Assembly (NCBI GenBank): GCA_025055795.1
Contig: JANWVV010000011.1
Span: forward strand, 33,292 to 97,291
Source of the DNA: Gemmataceae bacterium
Lineage (GTDB): Bacteria; Planctomycetota; Planctomycetia; Gemmatales; Gemmataceae
Length of the DNA: 64,000 nt
Reading direction: 5' to 3'
The translations under genes were made by a program, and so were the position numbers. Shown one piece after another: positions 26,720 through 36,030 of the stretch (position 1 is its first letter; the number at the start of each line of letters is the position of its first letter). The notes under the pieces were generated by a model. That model was not told where the DNA came from. It saw only the letters and a program-made list of their open reading frames with translations, and ran no database searches.

Positions 26720-29700
26720 TCATTCGCTGGCCGTCCACCAGGCGATCTGGTCGGTTGTGGCAGTGATAAGGGCTTGACCCTGGTTGACGAAGGCGACATG
26801 GCGGACGGGGCCGTCATGGCGACGCTGACGGAAGACCTCCCGTTGCGCACGCAGGTCCCAGAAGATGACTTCGCCGTTGGCACCACCGCTGACCAGGGTG
26901 CGCTGGTCCGGGGAGGGGGTCAGGACCGTAACGGCGCCGGCATGACCCCAGAAAATGGCCGTTTCGCGGCCGCTTTCCAGGGACCACAGGCGGATAGCGC
27001 CCCCCTCCCCGGCTGTGGCTAGAGCAGGGGGAGTGTCGACGAAGCAAAAATCGATGGCATCCAGGGCCCGCAGAGTAGTTTTCCACTGCTGTTCGGTCAA
27101 GGACCAGATGCCGATGGTGGAGCGGTCCAGGCGTAGGGCCAGCAGAGTGGCGTCCGGGTTGATGGCCGCCTGAGTCAGGGGTTGGCGTAGGTGCAATTCC
27201 AGGGGGCGGGGGGAGTCGCGAGCTGGTTCATTCAAGTCCCACTGGTAAACCCGTCCATGGGCATCGCCCAGGAACAGGTGGGCGGGAGGAAGTAGCCAGC
27301 GAGCATAAACGATTTCGCTCCCCTGAGGGTGACGCCACTGCTTGAGCAAGCGGCGTTGTTGATCTTGTTCCCACTGTTCGAGGAGAACCAGCGGTCCTTC
27401 GGTGCGGACCAGGTGGACGGTTCCCTGGCGAGTCAGGTAGGCGTCGTGGAAGGAGGTGACGGGCGGTAGGGGAGAAATGGGGGAGAGACCGGCCTGGCCC
27501 CCATGATAATACGGGCGATGGGAGGTCAGGACGATCCAGCGGGCCGACTCACCGCTACTGACCAGACGCTGGATCTCGGGCAGCCGGTAAACGCCCCGGT
27601 CTCTGCAGTCATCTGGGATGCGCCAGGTACGGATGAAGCCGTCGTCAGCGACGGTGCACAGCAGCTGGCCACTATGGTCCAGGGCCGCGAGCGTGATCTC
27701 GCCTTGTTCGCTGGCCGACCATTCCCACAGGTCTTGTTCCTGGCATAAGCAGAGGCGTCCCGATCTTGAGGCGGCCAGCCAGCCGGCTGGGGTGGCGAAA
27801 AGCCAGCGGACAGGACCGGCCAACAGGCGATGCCAGCGTCCTTGGTTGTCCAGGGTCCACAGGCCGTCGCTGGTACCGACTCCGACCTGACCGTCAGGCG
27901 AAAGGGCCACGGCTAATGCGTCGCGGGCCTGTTTCAACGGAGGCAGCCGTTGGGGGGGAGCCTGACCATTCCACCGCCACAGGCTGTCGTCCTGGCCGCA
28001 GAGCACCACTTCCCAACCGGACTTCGCTTCAACAGGATGAGCCGCTGGACGAGTTGGTTCGCCCAGCGGCTTGTCCCGAGGTTGCAGGGCCATTAGACGG
28101 GCGGGGTGGGGGAGCAAGGTCTGGGCGGTCACGGCCTGCTGGTACCAATCCCAGCAGCGGATCAGGCCATCGGGGGTCTGCAGGCAGCTATAACGGCCAT
28201 CGGCACTGGTCGTGCAGCAGACCCAGGGTTGCTGGAAAATTGGGGGGAGTTCTTTCAAGGGTACCGTGGGCTGACCGGGCTCGATCCGCCACAAAGTAGC
28301 GGTGACATCACCGGTACCCGAGTGGTGAGTGTAAACAAGCAGCAGATTTTGTTGCGCGCCGACGAAGGCCGCCTGCCAAGTAGCCGATTCCGCAGGCGGG
28401 CGGGCGTAGGTCCAGGTATGTACGATCCCCCCTTGCTGGATATCCCACAGGGTGGCCGTGCCGTCCCGGTAGAGCCAGCAGAGGTGATGCCGTGTAGGGG
28501 TCAGGGCCACGGCTGCCACGCGGGATTTGTAGGTAGGGATGTCCCAGCGGGGTAACTGGACCAGACGCTGCAAGTAGCGGTAGGGGAAATCGCTGGTATC
28601 TTGCAGGGAGCCCAACACCAGACGGGCGGCATCCAGATAGTCGCTGGCCTCGGCGCGGTTGCCACTGCGCAACGACAGATAGGCCAGATGGACATAGCGG
28701 GCATAATCGCGTTGTCGCTCCAGGCGAACGCGGTGTTCCAAGTCGGAGCGAACGCGTTCCTGATCGTTTTTCAGACGACGGGTTTCGCCCATGTACCAGG
28801 TTCCCACGCCGATCATGATCACGGCAATGGTGCTGACGATGATCAGGGCGACTAACTGGTCGTTGCGGCGGGCCCAGCGGGCAAACCGTCCCAGGGCGTT
28901 GAGGGGTCGGGCAATGGTGGGTTTGCCGTCCAGGAAGCGGCGCAGGTCGTCGGCCAGGTCGATGGCTGTGCGGTAGCGGCGGGCCGGATTTTTTTCCATG
29001 GCCTTCAGGCAGATCGCTTCCAGATCGCGGGGTATATCGGGGCGGTGCTGCCGGGGCGGAGTGAGGCGGCCGTCGATCACCTGCCGCAATACTTCCATGT
29101 CGGTGGCTCCGTCGAAAGGAGCGCACCCGGTGAGCAGCTCGTACAAAATGGCTCCCAGGGCGTAGACGTCGGCGGCCGGGCCCAGATCGCTATGACGGGC
29201 CAGGGCTTGTTCCGGCGCCATGTACTTGGGCGTGCCCAGAATCTGCCAGGTATGCGTGTCGGAGGGCTCCCCCCGTTCCATCAGTTTGGCCAGGCCGAAA
29301 TCGACCACCCGCGGAATGAAGTATTCACCGCGCAGTTGGCAGGCCCCCGCGGGTGGTTGCTCGGCTAGGGGATCGTCACGCACGGGCTGGAGAATGATGT
29401 TATTGGGCTTCAGATCGCGGTGCAGGACCCCCCGGTCGTGGGCGTGCTGTACGGCCTCGGCGACGATAGCCACCAGCCGGGCCGCCTGCCGCACCGGGAC
29501 CGGAAAGGCCTGCCGTTCGAGCCATTGTCCTAACGTCTGCCCCGGGCAGAAGGCCGTGGCGATATAACACAGCGGACCGAGCTCGCCGGTTTCATACACG
29601 GGGACCAGATTAGGATGGTCGAACTCGGCGGCGGCGCGGGCCTCGCGGATCAAGCGTTTGCGTGTCTCGGTACTCAGCAGCATTTCCGGCCGGGGGATCT

Positions 29701-30064
29701 TCAGGGCCACTTCCCGTTGCAGCTTAGGGTCGTAGGCCAGAAAGACGATGCCGCAGCCCCCTTTGCCGAGCTGGCGGCGTAATTCGAAGCGTCCGATACG
29801 TACCGTGGGGCCTGCTGCCGTCGCCCAGGACGGCAAAGCGGCAGCCGCCTCATGATCGGGCAGTACTTCGCTAAGGGAACCGGTTACGGCTGAGTCTTTT
29901 GGCTCCGCTGGGGGCTGCTGGGCGGCCGTGCCGGGCGAAGACGGACGTGCCTCCATGGCCACCGTCGGTGCCCGGCTGTCTCCCCCTTCCATGCCCGAGT
30001 CCAGGGCCGCCAGCAGACGGGCCAGATGCTCGTCCAGGTGTAGCGAGTCCGTCGAGTCACTCAT
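26720..30064 (-). CDS. membrane Ser/Thr protein kinase with C-terminal WD40-type repeats
   Basis: 1114 residues. After an 85-residue polar N-terminus comes a Hanks-type kinase: LGKGGCGIVFLA (glycine loop), VALKIP (ATP lysine near 118), HRDLKPNNIIL (catalytic loop near 215), DFGLAK and APEQ. All key residues are intact. A single membrane segment, VALIIVSTIAVIMIGVGTWY, lies near 400-425. The remaining 680 residues form WD40/quinoprotein-like repeats, clearest at the end (GHAGAVTVLTPSPDQRTLVSGG). This kinase-TM-propeller layout is common in planctomycetes. Topology suggests the propeller senses outside the cytoplasm. Targets are unknown. Confidence 0.93.
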   Translation of the reverse strand: MSDSTDSLHLDEHLARLLAALDSGMEGGDSRAPTVAMEARPSSPGTAAQQPPAEPKDSAVTGSLSEVLPDHEAAAALPSWATAAGPTVRIGRFELRRQLGKGGCGIVFLAYDPKLQREVALKIPRPEMLLSTETRKRLIREARAAAEFDHPNLVPVYETGELGPLCYIATAFCPGQTLGQWLERQAFPVPVRQAARLVAIVAEAVQHAHDRGVLHRDLKPNNIILQPVRDDPLAEQPPAGACQLRGEYFIPRVVDFGLAKLMERGEPSDTHTWQILGTPKYMAPEQALARHSDLGPAADVYALGAILYELLTGCAPFDGATDMEVLRQVIDGRLTPPRQHRPDIPRDLEAICLKAMEKNPARRYRTAIDLADDLRRFLDGKPTIARPLNALGRFARWARRNDQLVALIIVSTIAVIMIGVGTWYMGETRRLKNDQERVRSDLEHRVRLERQRDYARYVHLAYLSLRSGNRAEASDYLDAARLVLGSLQDTSDFPYRYLQRLVQLPRWDIPTYKSRVAAVALTPTRHHLCWLYRDGTATLWDIQQGGIVHTWTYARPPAESATWQAAFVGAQQNLLLVYTHHSGTGDVTATLWRIEPGQPTVPLKELPPIFQQPWVCCTTSADGRYSCLQTPDGLIRCWDWYQQAVTAQTLLPHPARLMALQPRDKPLGEPTRPAAHPVEAKSGWEVVLCGQDDSLWRWNGQAPPQRLPPLKQARDALAVALSPDGQVGVGTSDGLWTLDNQGRWHRLLAGPVRWLFATPAGWLAASRSGRLCLCQEQDLWEWSASEQGEITLAALDHSGQLLCTVADDGFIRTWRIPDDCRDRGVYRLPEIQRLVSSGESARWIVLTSHRPYYHGGQAGLSPISPLPPVTSFHDAYLTRQGTVHLVRTEGPLVLLEQWEQDQQRRLLKQWRHPQGSEIVYARWLLPPAHLFLGDAHGRVYQWDLNEPARDSPRPLELHLRQPLTQAAINPDATLLALRLDRSTIGIWSLTEQQWKTTLRALDAIDFCFVDTPPALATAGEGGAIRLWSLESGRETAIFWGHAGAVTVLTPSPDQRTLVSGGANGEVIFWDLRAQREVFRQRRHDGPVRHVAFVNQGQALITATTDQIAWWTASE

Positions 30065-30265
30065 CGGCGTGCCGGTCCAACGGTGGCCGACCCCCGGCCG
30101 CCACCGGCTAGCTCCACAGGTACCGCAACGGCAATAACCCCTGCGTCACGGGAGCGGCTTTCAGCCACCTGGAGATGAAACCCAATCCTTAGTTTAGCAC
30201 ATCAGTTCTCCCCCTGCGAGAGATCCAGGCCTACAATTTTCCCTACGTCTTCGAAAGGTGCTGCC

Positions 30266-31285
30266 ATGAAAGCATGGGTTCTCCAAGGCGGTTTTGGCCT
30301 GTCCCATCTCCACTGGACCGACGTCCCCATCCCTACACCGGGACCCCATCAGATCCTGGTCCGGCTGCATGCGGCCTCCCTGAACTATCGGGACATACTG
30401 ATCGTGGAGGGTGCCTACAATCCGCGTCTGGCGCTACCCCGTATCCTCGGTTCGGATGGCGCCGGTGAAGTGGTGGCAGTCGGCTCGCAGGTGCAACGCT
30501 TCCGACCGGGCGAACGTGTAGTCGGGTGCTTCATGCAAAGCTGGATAGATGGTCCGCTGACGGATGAGGCCGCTCGTTCTACCCTGGGGGCCGATCGCGA
30601 CGGCACTTTCGCTGAATACGTCCTGCTGGAACAGGACGCAGCCCTGGCCATTCCGCCCGGTTATAGCTTCGTGCAAGCAGCCACCTGGCCTTGCGCTGCT
30701 CTGACGGCCTGGAACGCCTTGGTCAGTGCCGGCTGTGGACCGGGCCAGACGGTCCTGCTACTGGGTACGGGGGGTGTCTCCCTGTTCGGTTTGCAACTGG
30801 CTAAAGCCTACAAAGCGCGGGTGCTGCTGCTTTCCGGCCAGGAGACCAAGCGACAGCGGGCCGAAGCCCTAGGGGCTGATGCCACCGCCAACTACCGCAC
30901 TCTGCCCGAATGGGACCGCTGGGTCCGCGAACAGACTGGCGGTCGGGGAGCCGATCTGATCCTGGAAGTCGGTGGCGCAGGAACCCTGGAGCGTTCCTTG
31001 CGGGCCATCCGCCGGGGAGGTACCATCGCCTTGATTGGTGTTTTGGCAGGACGCGGCACCATCGACCCGATGCTCATCCTCATGAAAGCGGTCCGCTTGC
31101 AGGGGATCTTCGTCGGTTCCCGACGTCAGTTGGAAGAGATGAGCCGCTTCATGGTCCAGCACGCCTTGGTACCAGTTATCGACCGCTGCTATCCGTGGAC
31201 GGAATTGCCCACGGCGCTGGAATGTCTGCGGAAAGGCGAGCACTTTGGTAAAATTGTGCTGGAAATCATTCCACAGGGTGGCTGA
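30266..31285 (+). CDS. zinc-independent MDR oxidoreductase (quinone reductase-like)
   Basis: 339 residues of the medium-chain dehydrogenase/reductase superfamily. The N-terminal catalytic domain has SLNYRDILIVEGAY and LGSDGAGEVVAVG; the usual zinc-binding GHE is replaced by GSD, and the structural-zinc cysteines are missing. The cofactor site is LLLGTGGVSLFGLQLAKA. It probably reduces quinones or enones with NADPH, but the substrate cannot be told. AAAGG lies before the ATG. The next gene, frr, follows after about 190 bp. Confidence 0.88.
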   Translation: MKAWVLQGGFGLSHLHWTDVPIPTPGPHQILVRLHAASLNYRDILIVEGAYNPRLALPRILGSDGAGEVVAVGSQVQRFRPGERVVGCFMQSWIDGPLTDEAARSTLGADRDGTFAEYVLLEQDAALAIPPGYSFVQAATWPCAALTAWNALVSAGCGPGQTVLLLGTGGVSLFGLQLAKAYKARVLLLSGQETKRQRAEALGADATANYRTLPEWDRWVREQTGGRGADLILEVGGAGTLERSLRAIRRGGTIALIGVLAGRGTIDPMLILMKAVRLQGIFVGSRRQLEEMSRFMVQHALVPVIDRCYPWTELPTALECLRKGEHFGKIVLEIIPQGG

Positions 31286-31338
31286 GGATTCGGCCTGTGC
31301 ACGGGGTAGTCGCACGTCCCATTCCCGAGGGTGCACCC

Positions 31339-31432
31339 CACGGCTGAGGCCGTGAATAGCTCATCTTTCCGCTGTTGCTGGGCCTTGGGATAATCACAAA
31401 TGTAAACCCCGCTTCTGGACGCGGAAGCGGGG
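31339..31432 (+). promoter_or_regulatory. two hairpins in the leader of frr
   Basis: CACGGC-TGAG-GCCGTG at 31339-31354 and a perfect 9-bp stem CCCCGCTTC/GAAGCGGGG at 31407-31432 (8-base loop) lie between the MDR gene and frr. The second stem ends about 40 bp before the frr ATG. There is no T-run on the plus strand, so these look like leader RNA structure rather than a terminator. Confidence 0.55.
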
Positions 31433-31473
31433 CCGAGCTGCCGGCGCCACCCTCTTGGGAGAAACCACTGGCC

Positions 31474-32037
31474 ATGACCACGACGCAAGAAATTCTCAAA
31501 GATGCCGAACAACGGATGGAAAAGGCCCTGGAAGTATTCCGCAACGATCTGAAGGGCCTGCGCACCGGTCGGGCATCACCTCATCTGCTGGATGCGGTGC
31601 GTGTCGATTATTACGGCAATCCCACCCCCATCAAAAACATTGCCTCGATTACCTGTCCCGACGCCGCCACGATCGTGATCAAGCCCTACCAGGCGGAGAC
31701 ACTTAAGGAAATCGAAAAGGCGATCCGGGCCAGCGACCTGGGCCTGGCTCCCAACAACGACGGCAAGGTGATCCGCCTGACCCTGCCGCCCATGAGCGGT
31801 GACCAACGCAAAAAACTGGTCCAGCAGATCAAAAAGCAGGCGGAAGCGGCCAAGGTGGCCTGTCGTAACATCCGCCGTGACAGTAACAAGCATTTCGACG
31901 ACGCCGAGAAAAACAAACTGATGACCGAGGACGAACGGGATCGCGGCAAAGCCAAAATTCAGGATCTGCTCAAGTCTTACGAAGCCAAGATCGACGACCT
32001 GGCAGCGAAAAAAGAGAAGGAGGTCATGGAGCAGTAA
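31474..32037 (+). CDS. frr: ribosome recycling factor
   Basis: A 187-residue RRF, the usual length. It includes DLKGLRTGRASPHLLD, VDYYGNPTPIKNIASI, RLTLPPMSGDQRKKLV and the C-terminal helix ending KEKEVMEQ. RRF with EF-G splits post-termination ribosomes. The ATG at 31474 is chosen from the family start (MTTTQEILKDAEQRM); its ribosome site GGGAG is 12 bases away, longer than ideal. The usual pyrH or tsf neighbour is absent. A predicted leader hairpin lies just upstream. Confidence 0.97.
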   Translation: MTTTQEILKDAEQRMEKALEVFRNDLKGLRTGRASPHLLDAVRVDYYGNPTPIKNIASITCPDAATIVIKPYQAETLKEIEKAIRASDLGLAPNNDGKVIRLTLPPMSGDQRKKLVQQIKKQAEAAKVACRNIRRDSNKHFDDAEKNKLMTEDERDRGKAKIQDLLKSYEAKIDDLAAKKEKEVMEQ

Positions 32038-32146
32038 GCGGCCACTCCGTTGCCGCTGGTAGATCGTCGCCGCTTCGGGCAGATCCCTTTGCTGTCCGGG
32101 CGGCTGATGTACTCTTCAAACCCCTTGCTGCAATCCGGGTGCCCCC

Positions 32147-35100
32147 ATGCGTTCGTTGCAGGAAATAACCGCTCTGTACCCCAAGGCGCCTGAGCACGGT
32201 CTGAGCGCCGCTGAGGTAACCGACAGCCGAGCCCGCTTCGGTTCCAACCGCCTGACGCCTCTGCCTCGCATACCGGCCTGGCAGAAATTCCTGGAAAAGT
32301 TCGATGAGCCGATCATCAAGATTCTGCTGGCTGCCTCGTTGCTCAAGATCATCGTCGATCTGTTTGTCGAGGGTGAAGGAAGCATCGCCTACGGTGCAGG
32401 GATGCTGGCAGCGGTAGTGGTGGCGGCAGTGGCCGGCTGGCGTATTCCCCGCCTGGCTCCCTGGTTACCTTCGATCTTTTTCGCTCTGGCCTGTTTAGGC
32501 GTTATCCTGAGCGTCGTTCAGGGGCACCCTTCTTATGAAGGACTGGCCATTATGGTGGCCGTTATCCTGGCCACGGGCGTTTCCTTCCTGAGCGAGTACC
32601 GCAGCGACCGCGAGTTCGAAAAGCTCAATGCTGCCCGCGAGGCCATCACGGTCAAAGTCGTGCGTGAGGGCACTGTCCATGCCGTGCCCCAGGAAGAAGT
32701 GGTGGTGGGTGACCTGATCCAACTGGAAATGGGAGACGAGATCCCGGCTGATGGCCGCATCCTGCGGGCCAATGAACTGTACGTCGATCAGTCCCTGCTG
32801 ACCGGCGAAAGCGAACCAGTACGTAAACAAGCGGTACAGCAGCAGAGCGCTCACGACGACCCCCATGACCCAGCCAACGTGTTCCGTGGCACCCAAGTGG
32901 TCGATGGCGTTGGTTACATGCTGGTGACCAATGTCGGAGACGATACCCTGCTGGGACAGATTGCCCGTAAACTAGCTGGGGAAGAGGAGGAACACGCCGC
33001 GACCGATACCCCGGAAGCCCGTGTGCAGCGCAAACTGACCATTTCCAAGCAATCCACTCCGCTGCAGGAAAAGCTGGCCGTTCTGGCGGAGACGATCAGT
33101 TATGTCGGGTACGCGGCCGCGGCTGCCATCTTCCTGGTTCTGCTGATCCGAGGAGCATTTTTTACCGAGCCGCCTGAAATTTTCCTGCCCCACAACCTGT
33201 CCGAGGGCCTGACCGTCTTCCGCCACCTGCTGTCTTATTTTGTGTATATGGTCATCATCATTGTGGTGGCCGTGCCCGAAGGACTGCCGATGAGCGTGAC
33301 GGTCTCTCTGGCCGTTGCCTGGCGGAAAATGAGCCGAGCCAACTCGCTGGTGCGCCAACTGGTCGCCTGCGAGACGATCGGGTCGGCCACCGTCATTTGC
33401 TCCGACAAGACTGGTACCCTGACGCAGAACCGGATGCAGGTGGCCCGAGTGGGTATCGGGAACCAGGTCTGGGAACGCCGCAGTGGCGAGGCCTCCGCGA
33501 CAGCGGCTAGCGGACCTGCCGAAGCGGCCCGTCGCTGGCTGATCTACAACGCTGCCCTGAACTCCACGGCTAATCTGGAAGAACGCAATGGCCGACCCGC
33601 CGTTATTGGTAACAGTACCGAGGGGGCTCTGTTGCTGTGGTTACGCGATGGTGCGGATGGAACAGCCGGACCCATCGACTACCGCCAGCTCCGCGAGCAA
33701 CACCCGCTGATCTATCAGTTGCACTTTTCCTCGGAGCGCAAGCGTATGACCACGGTTACACGCATTGACAACCGGCCCGTGGTCCTTGTCAAAGGGGCTC
33801 CCGAACTGCTGCTGGAGCATAGCACTCATTATCAGACGCCCCAGGGCACGATCGAGCCGCTCACCCCGCCGGTGCGACAAGCCATTCAGCAGCAATTGGC
33901 GGCGGCCGCCCGTGAGGCCATGCGCACCCTGGCCTTTGCCCATGCCGAGTTGCCCCCCCATCTGACCCCGGATGAAGATACCCTGCACGCCCACCGGGAC
34001 GAGCTGGAACAGCATCTGATTTTCGATGGCTGGGTGGCCATCCGTGACCCGTTACGCGAGGACGTCCAGCAGGCCATTCGCCAGTGCCGTTCGGCGGGTA
34101 TCGAGGTGAAAATGATCACCGGCGACACACTGGAAACGGCCAAAGCCATCGGCCGGGAGGTAGGCCTGCTGGATACCCCCGACAGTCTGGCGCTGACCCA
34201 CGAGGAATTTGCTCGCCTCAGCGACGAAGAAGCCCTACGCCTGCTGCCCCGCTTGCGCGTGCTCGCTCGGGCCTTGCCGGGAGATAAATATCGCCTGGTC
34301 CGTCTGCTGCAGCAGCAGAAACACGTGGTAGCTATGACCGGCGACGGCACCAACGACGCCCCGGCCCTCAAAAAGGCCGACGTTGGCCTGGCCATGGGAT
34401 TGTCTGGCACCGAAGTGGCCAAAGAGGCCAGCAAAATCGTCTTGCTCGACGACGCCTTCGGTACCATTGTCAACGGCGTGCTGTGGGGCCGGGCCCTCTA
34501 CGAAAACATCCAACGCTTCGTGCAATTCCAGTTGACCATCAATGTCTCGGCCCTGGCGATCGCCTTCCTAGGTCCCTTTTTCGGCCTGCGTCCCCCCTTC
34601 ACCGTGCTGCAATTGCTATGGATCAACGTCATCATGGACACGTTCGCGGCCATTGCTTTGTGCAGCGAACCACCGCGTCCGCGTCTGATGCAAAAACCGC
34701 CCAAACGCCGTGACGAACATATCGTTACACGCGAAATGCTGCTGACCATCTTCGGCACCGCTACCTTTTTCGTGGTGGTCATGATGGGCCTGTTGTGGGG
34801 CATGAAACATTACGGCTGGTTCGCGGCTGGAAGTGGACCCAACTACGAACCCTGGGAATTTGCCCCGCTCAATGTCCGTCAGGTCACCATCTTCTTTACC
34901 GTTTACGTCTTCTTCCAGGTTTGGAATCAGATCAACTGCCGGTCCCTGGATCCGGCGGAAAGTGGCCTGTATCGCCTGTTCGACAATCCCCAGTTCCTGC
35001 TTATCGCCTCGCTGACGGTAATCGGCCAGGTGCTGATCGTGACCTTCGGTGACGGCATCTTCCATGTTGAACCTCTGCACTGGTGGGACTGGCTGGTCAT

Positions 35101-35230
35101 CGCTGCTGCTACCTCCAGCGTGCTGATATTCCGCGAGGTGGCCCGTCACTTCCGCTTGTGGTTCCAGCCCGCGGCCGCTCCGGCCGTTCCGTCGCCTTCT
35201 CTGCCCGGCTTTGCTATGCGGAGTCGCTGA
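32147..35230 (+). CDS. calcium-type P-type ATPase (PMCA/SERCA-like)
   Basis: 1027 residues, IIB-type layout. Actuator motif TGESEPV; TM4 has VVAVPEGLPMSVTVSLA, the PEGLP ion-site motif of calcium pumps; phosphorylation site CSDKTGTLTQNRM; nucleotide domain KGAPE; hinge MTGDGTNDAPALKKADVG. About ten membrane segments. It should export or sequester Ca2+ using ATP, in the inner membrane. The C-terminal tail is short, so no calmodulin-type domain. It is followed after 2 bp by a thioredoxin-like [2Fe-2S] protein in the same direction, which suggests co-expression. Confidence 0.93.
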   Translation: MRSLQEITALYPKAPEHGLSAAEVTDSRARFGSNRLTPLPRIPAWQKFLEKFDEPIIKILLAASLLKIIVDLFVEGEGSIAYGAGMLAAVVVAAVAGWRIPRLAPWLPSIFFALACLGVILSVVQGHPSYEGLAIMVAVILATGVSFLSEYRSDREFEKLNAAREAITVKVVREGTVHAVPQEEVVVGDLIQLEMGDEIPADGRILRANELYVDQSLLTGESEPVRKQAVQQQSAHDDPHDPANVFRGTQVVDGVGYMLVTNVGDDTLLGQIARKLAGEEEEHAATDTPEARVQRKLTISKQSTPLQEKLAVLAETISYVGYAAAAAIFLVLLIRGAFFTEPPEIFLPHNLSEGLTVFRHLLSYFVYMVIIIVVAVPEGLPMSVTVSLAVAWRKMSRANSLVRQLVACETIGSATVICSDKTGTLTQNRMQVARVGIGNQVWERRSGEASATAASGPAEAARRWLIYNAALNSTANLEERNGRPAVIGNSTEGALLLWLRDGADGTAGPIDYRQLREQHPLIYQLHFSSERKRMTTVTRIDNRPVVLVKGAPELLLEHSTHYQTPQGTIEPLTPPVRQAIQQQLAAAAREAMRTLAFAHAELPPHLTPDEDTLHAHRDELEQHLIFDGWVAIRDPLREDVQQAIRQCRSAGIEVKMITGDTLETAKAIGREVGLLDTPDSLALTHEEFARLSDEEALRLLPRLRVLARALPGDKYRLVRLLQQQKHVVAMTGDGTNDAPALKKADVGLAMGLSGTEVAKEASKIVLLDDAFGTIVNGVLWGRALYENIQRFVQFQLTINVSALAIAFLGPFFGLRPPFTVLQLLWINVIMDTFAAIALCSEPPRPRLMQKPPKRRDEHIVTREMLLTIFGTATFFVVVMMGLLWGMKHYGWFAAGSGPNYEPWEFAPLNVRQVTIFFTVYVFFQVWNQINCRSLDPAESGLYRLFDNPQFLLIASLTVIGQVLIVTFGDGIFHVEPLHWWDWLVIAAATSSVLIFREVARHFRLWFQPAAAPAVPSPSLPGFAMRSR

Positions 35231-35232
35231 TC

Positions 35233-35706
35233 ATGAAACCATTGTCTGATGCGGGTACTAATGCTGCGTCGGGCGAGTCGAGCAACGACCGCCTCGAGGC
35301 TGAACGACGGCGTCTGGCAGCTATCGCCCAGCAGTTGAAGATCGGTGCTTATCACCGCCATGTTTTGTTGTGCGTTGGCGATTCGTGCTGTCGCGCGGAG
35401 GTGGGCGCAGCGGCTTGGGAATGCCTCAAAGGGGAGCTAAAACGTCGCAATCTCTCCCTGGCGGAAGGTCCGCAGGCCTGTTATCGCACCAAAGTCGACT
35501 GCTTGCGGATCTGCACGGGCGGACCCATCCTGGTGGTCTATCCCGAAGGCACCTGGTACATGGGTATGACCGCCGACCGCATTCCCCGCTTCGTCCAGCA
35601 GCATCTGGTCGAAGGCCAGCCCATCGAAGAATGGATCTTCGCCCGCAATCCGTTGCCGCTGCTCGACGATCGTCCTGATGCCCAAGCCAGAAAAGCCGGA
35701 CGATAG
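35233..35706 (+). CDS. thioredoxin-like [2Fe-2S] ferredoxin domain protein
   Basis: 157 residues. A charged, helical N-terminus leads to HRHVLLCVGDSCC, and then CYRTKVDCLRICTGGPILVVYPEG. The spacing, C-x(4-5)-C early and C-x(3)-C late, fits the thioredoxin-fold ferredoxins (TrxLF, as in the NuoE/HoxF and the Cyanobacterial (2Fe-2S) families). I infer a [2Fe-2S] cluster. The ATG is 2 bp after the P-ATPase stop; GGAG inside the upstream gene may be its ribosome site. Why an iron-sulfur protein is coupled to a calcium pump is unclear. Confidence 0.82.
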   Translation: MKPLSDAGTNAASGESSNDRLEAERRRLAAIAQQLKIGAYHRHVLLCVGDSCCRAEVGAAAWECLKGELKRRNLSLAEGPQACYRTKVDCLRICTGGPILVVYPEGTWYMGMTADRIPRFVQQHLVEGQPIEEWIFARNPLPLLDDRPDAQARKAGR

Positions 35707-36030
35707 ATAACCCCCCCTCTTCCTGCTTTGACCAACCAGGCGAGAAAGACCAGCGGCTTACTTGTCGCAACGGCATTTCTGCAGAAGCAGAAGTGGACCA
35801 TCAGATGTGGATGTCCTGATGACCCCACTGGTATGTGCTGATAACCCTACTGGTAATCATCACCGGCCAGCGCGAATAGCCGTGTCGAAGATACACGCTG
35901 CCGACACAACCGTCACTCCGCTAAATGCTTACGTTTGCTTTTTCTTGATCTGATGAACTAGCGGAGGTTAAGCGGCGTTGCCGTTTCTTGTTGTGCTCAA
36001 GGAGGGGCGGGTCTGTAAGCTAGTGCCGGT
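35707..36030. other. intergenic region between convergent genes, imperfect direct repeat
   Basis: About 324 bp between the [2Fe-2S] gene and fabF. A roughly 20-bp imperfect repeat, TGATGACCCCACTGGTA and TGATAACCCTACTGGTA, occurs at about 35818 and 35839. No terminator-like hairpin with T-run, no gene. Confidence 0.5.
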
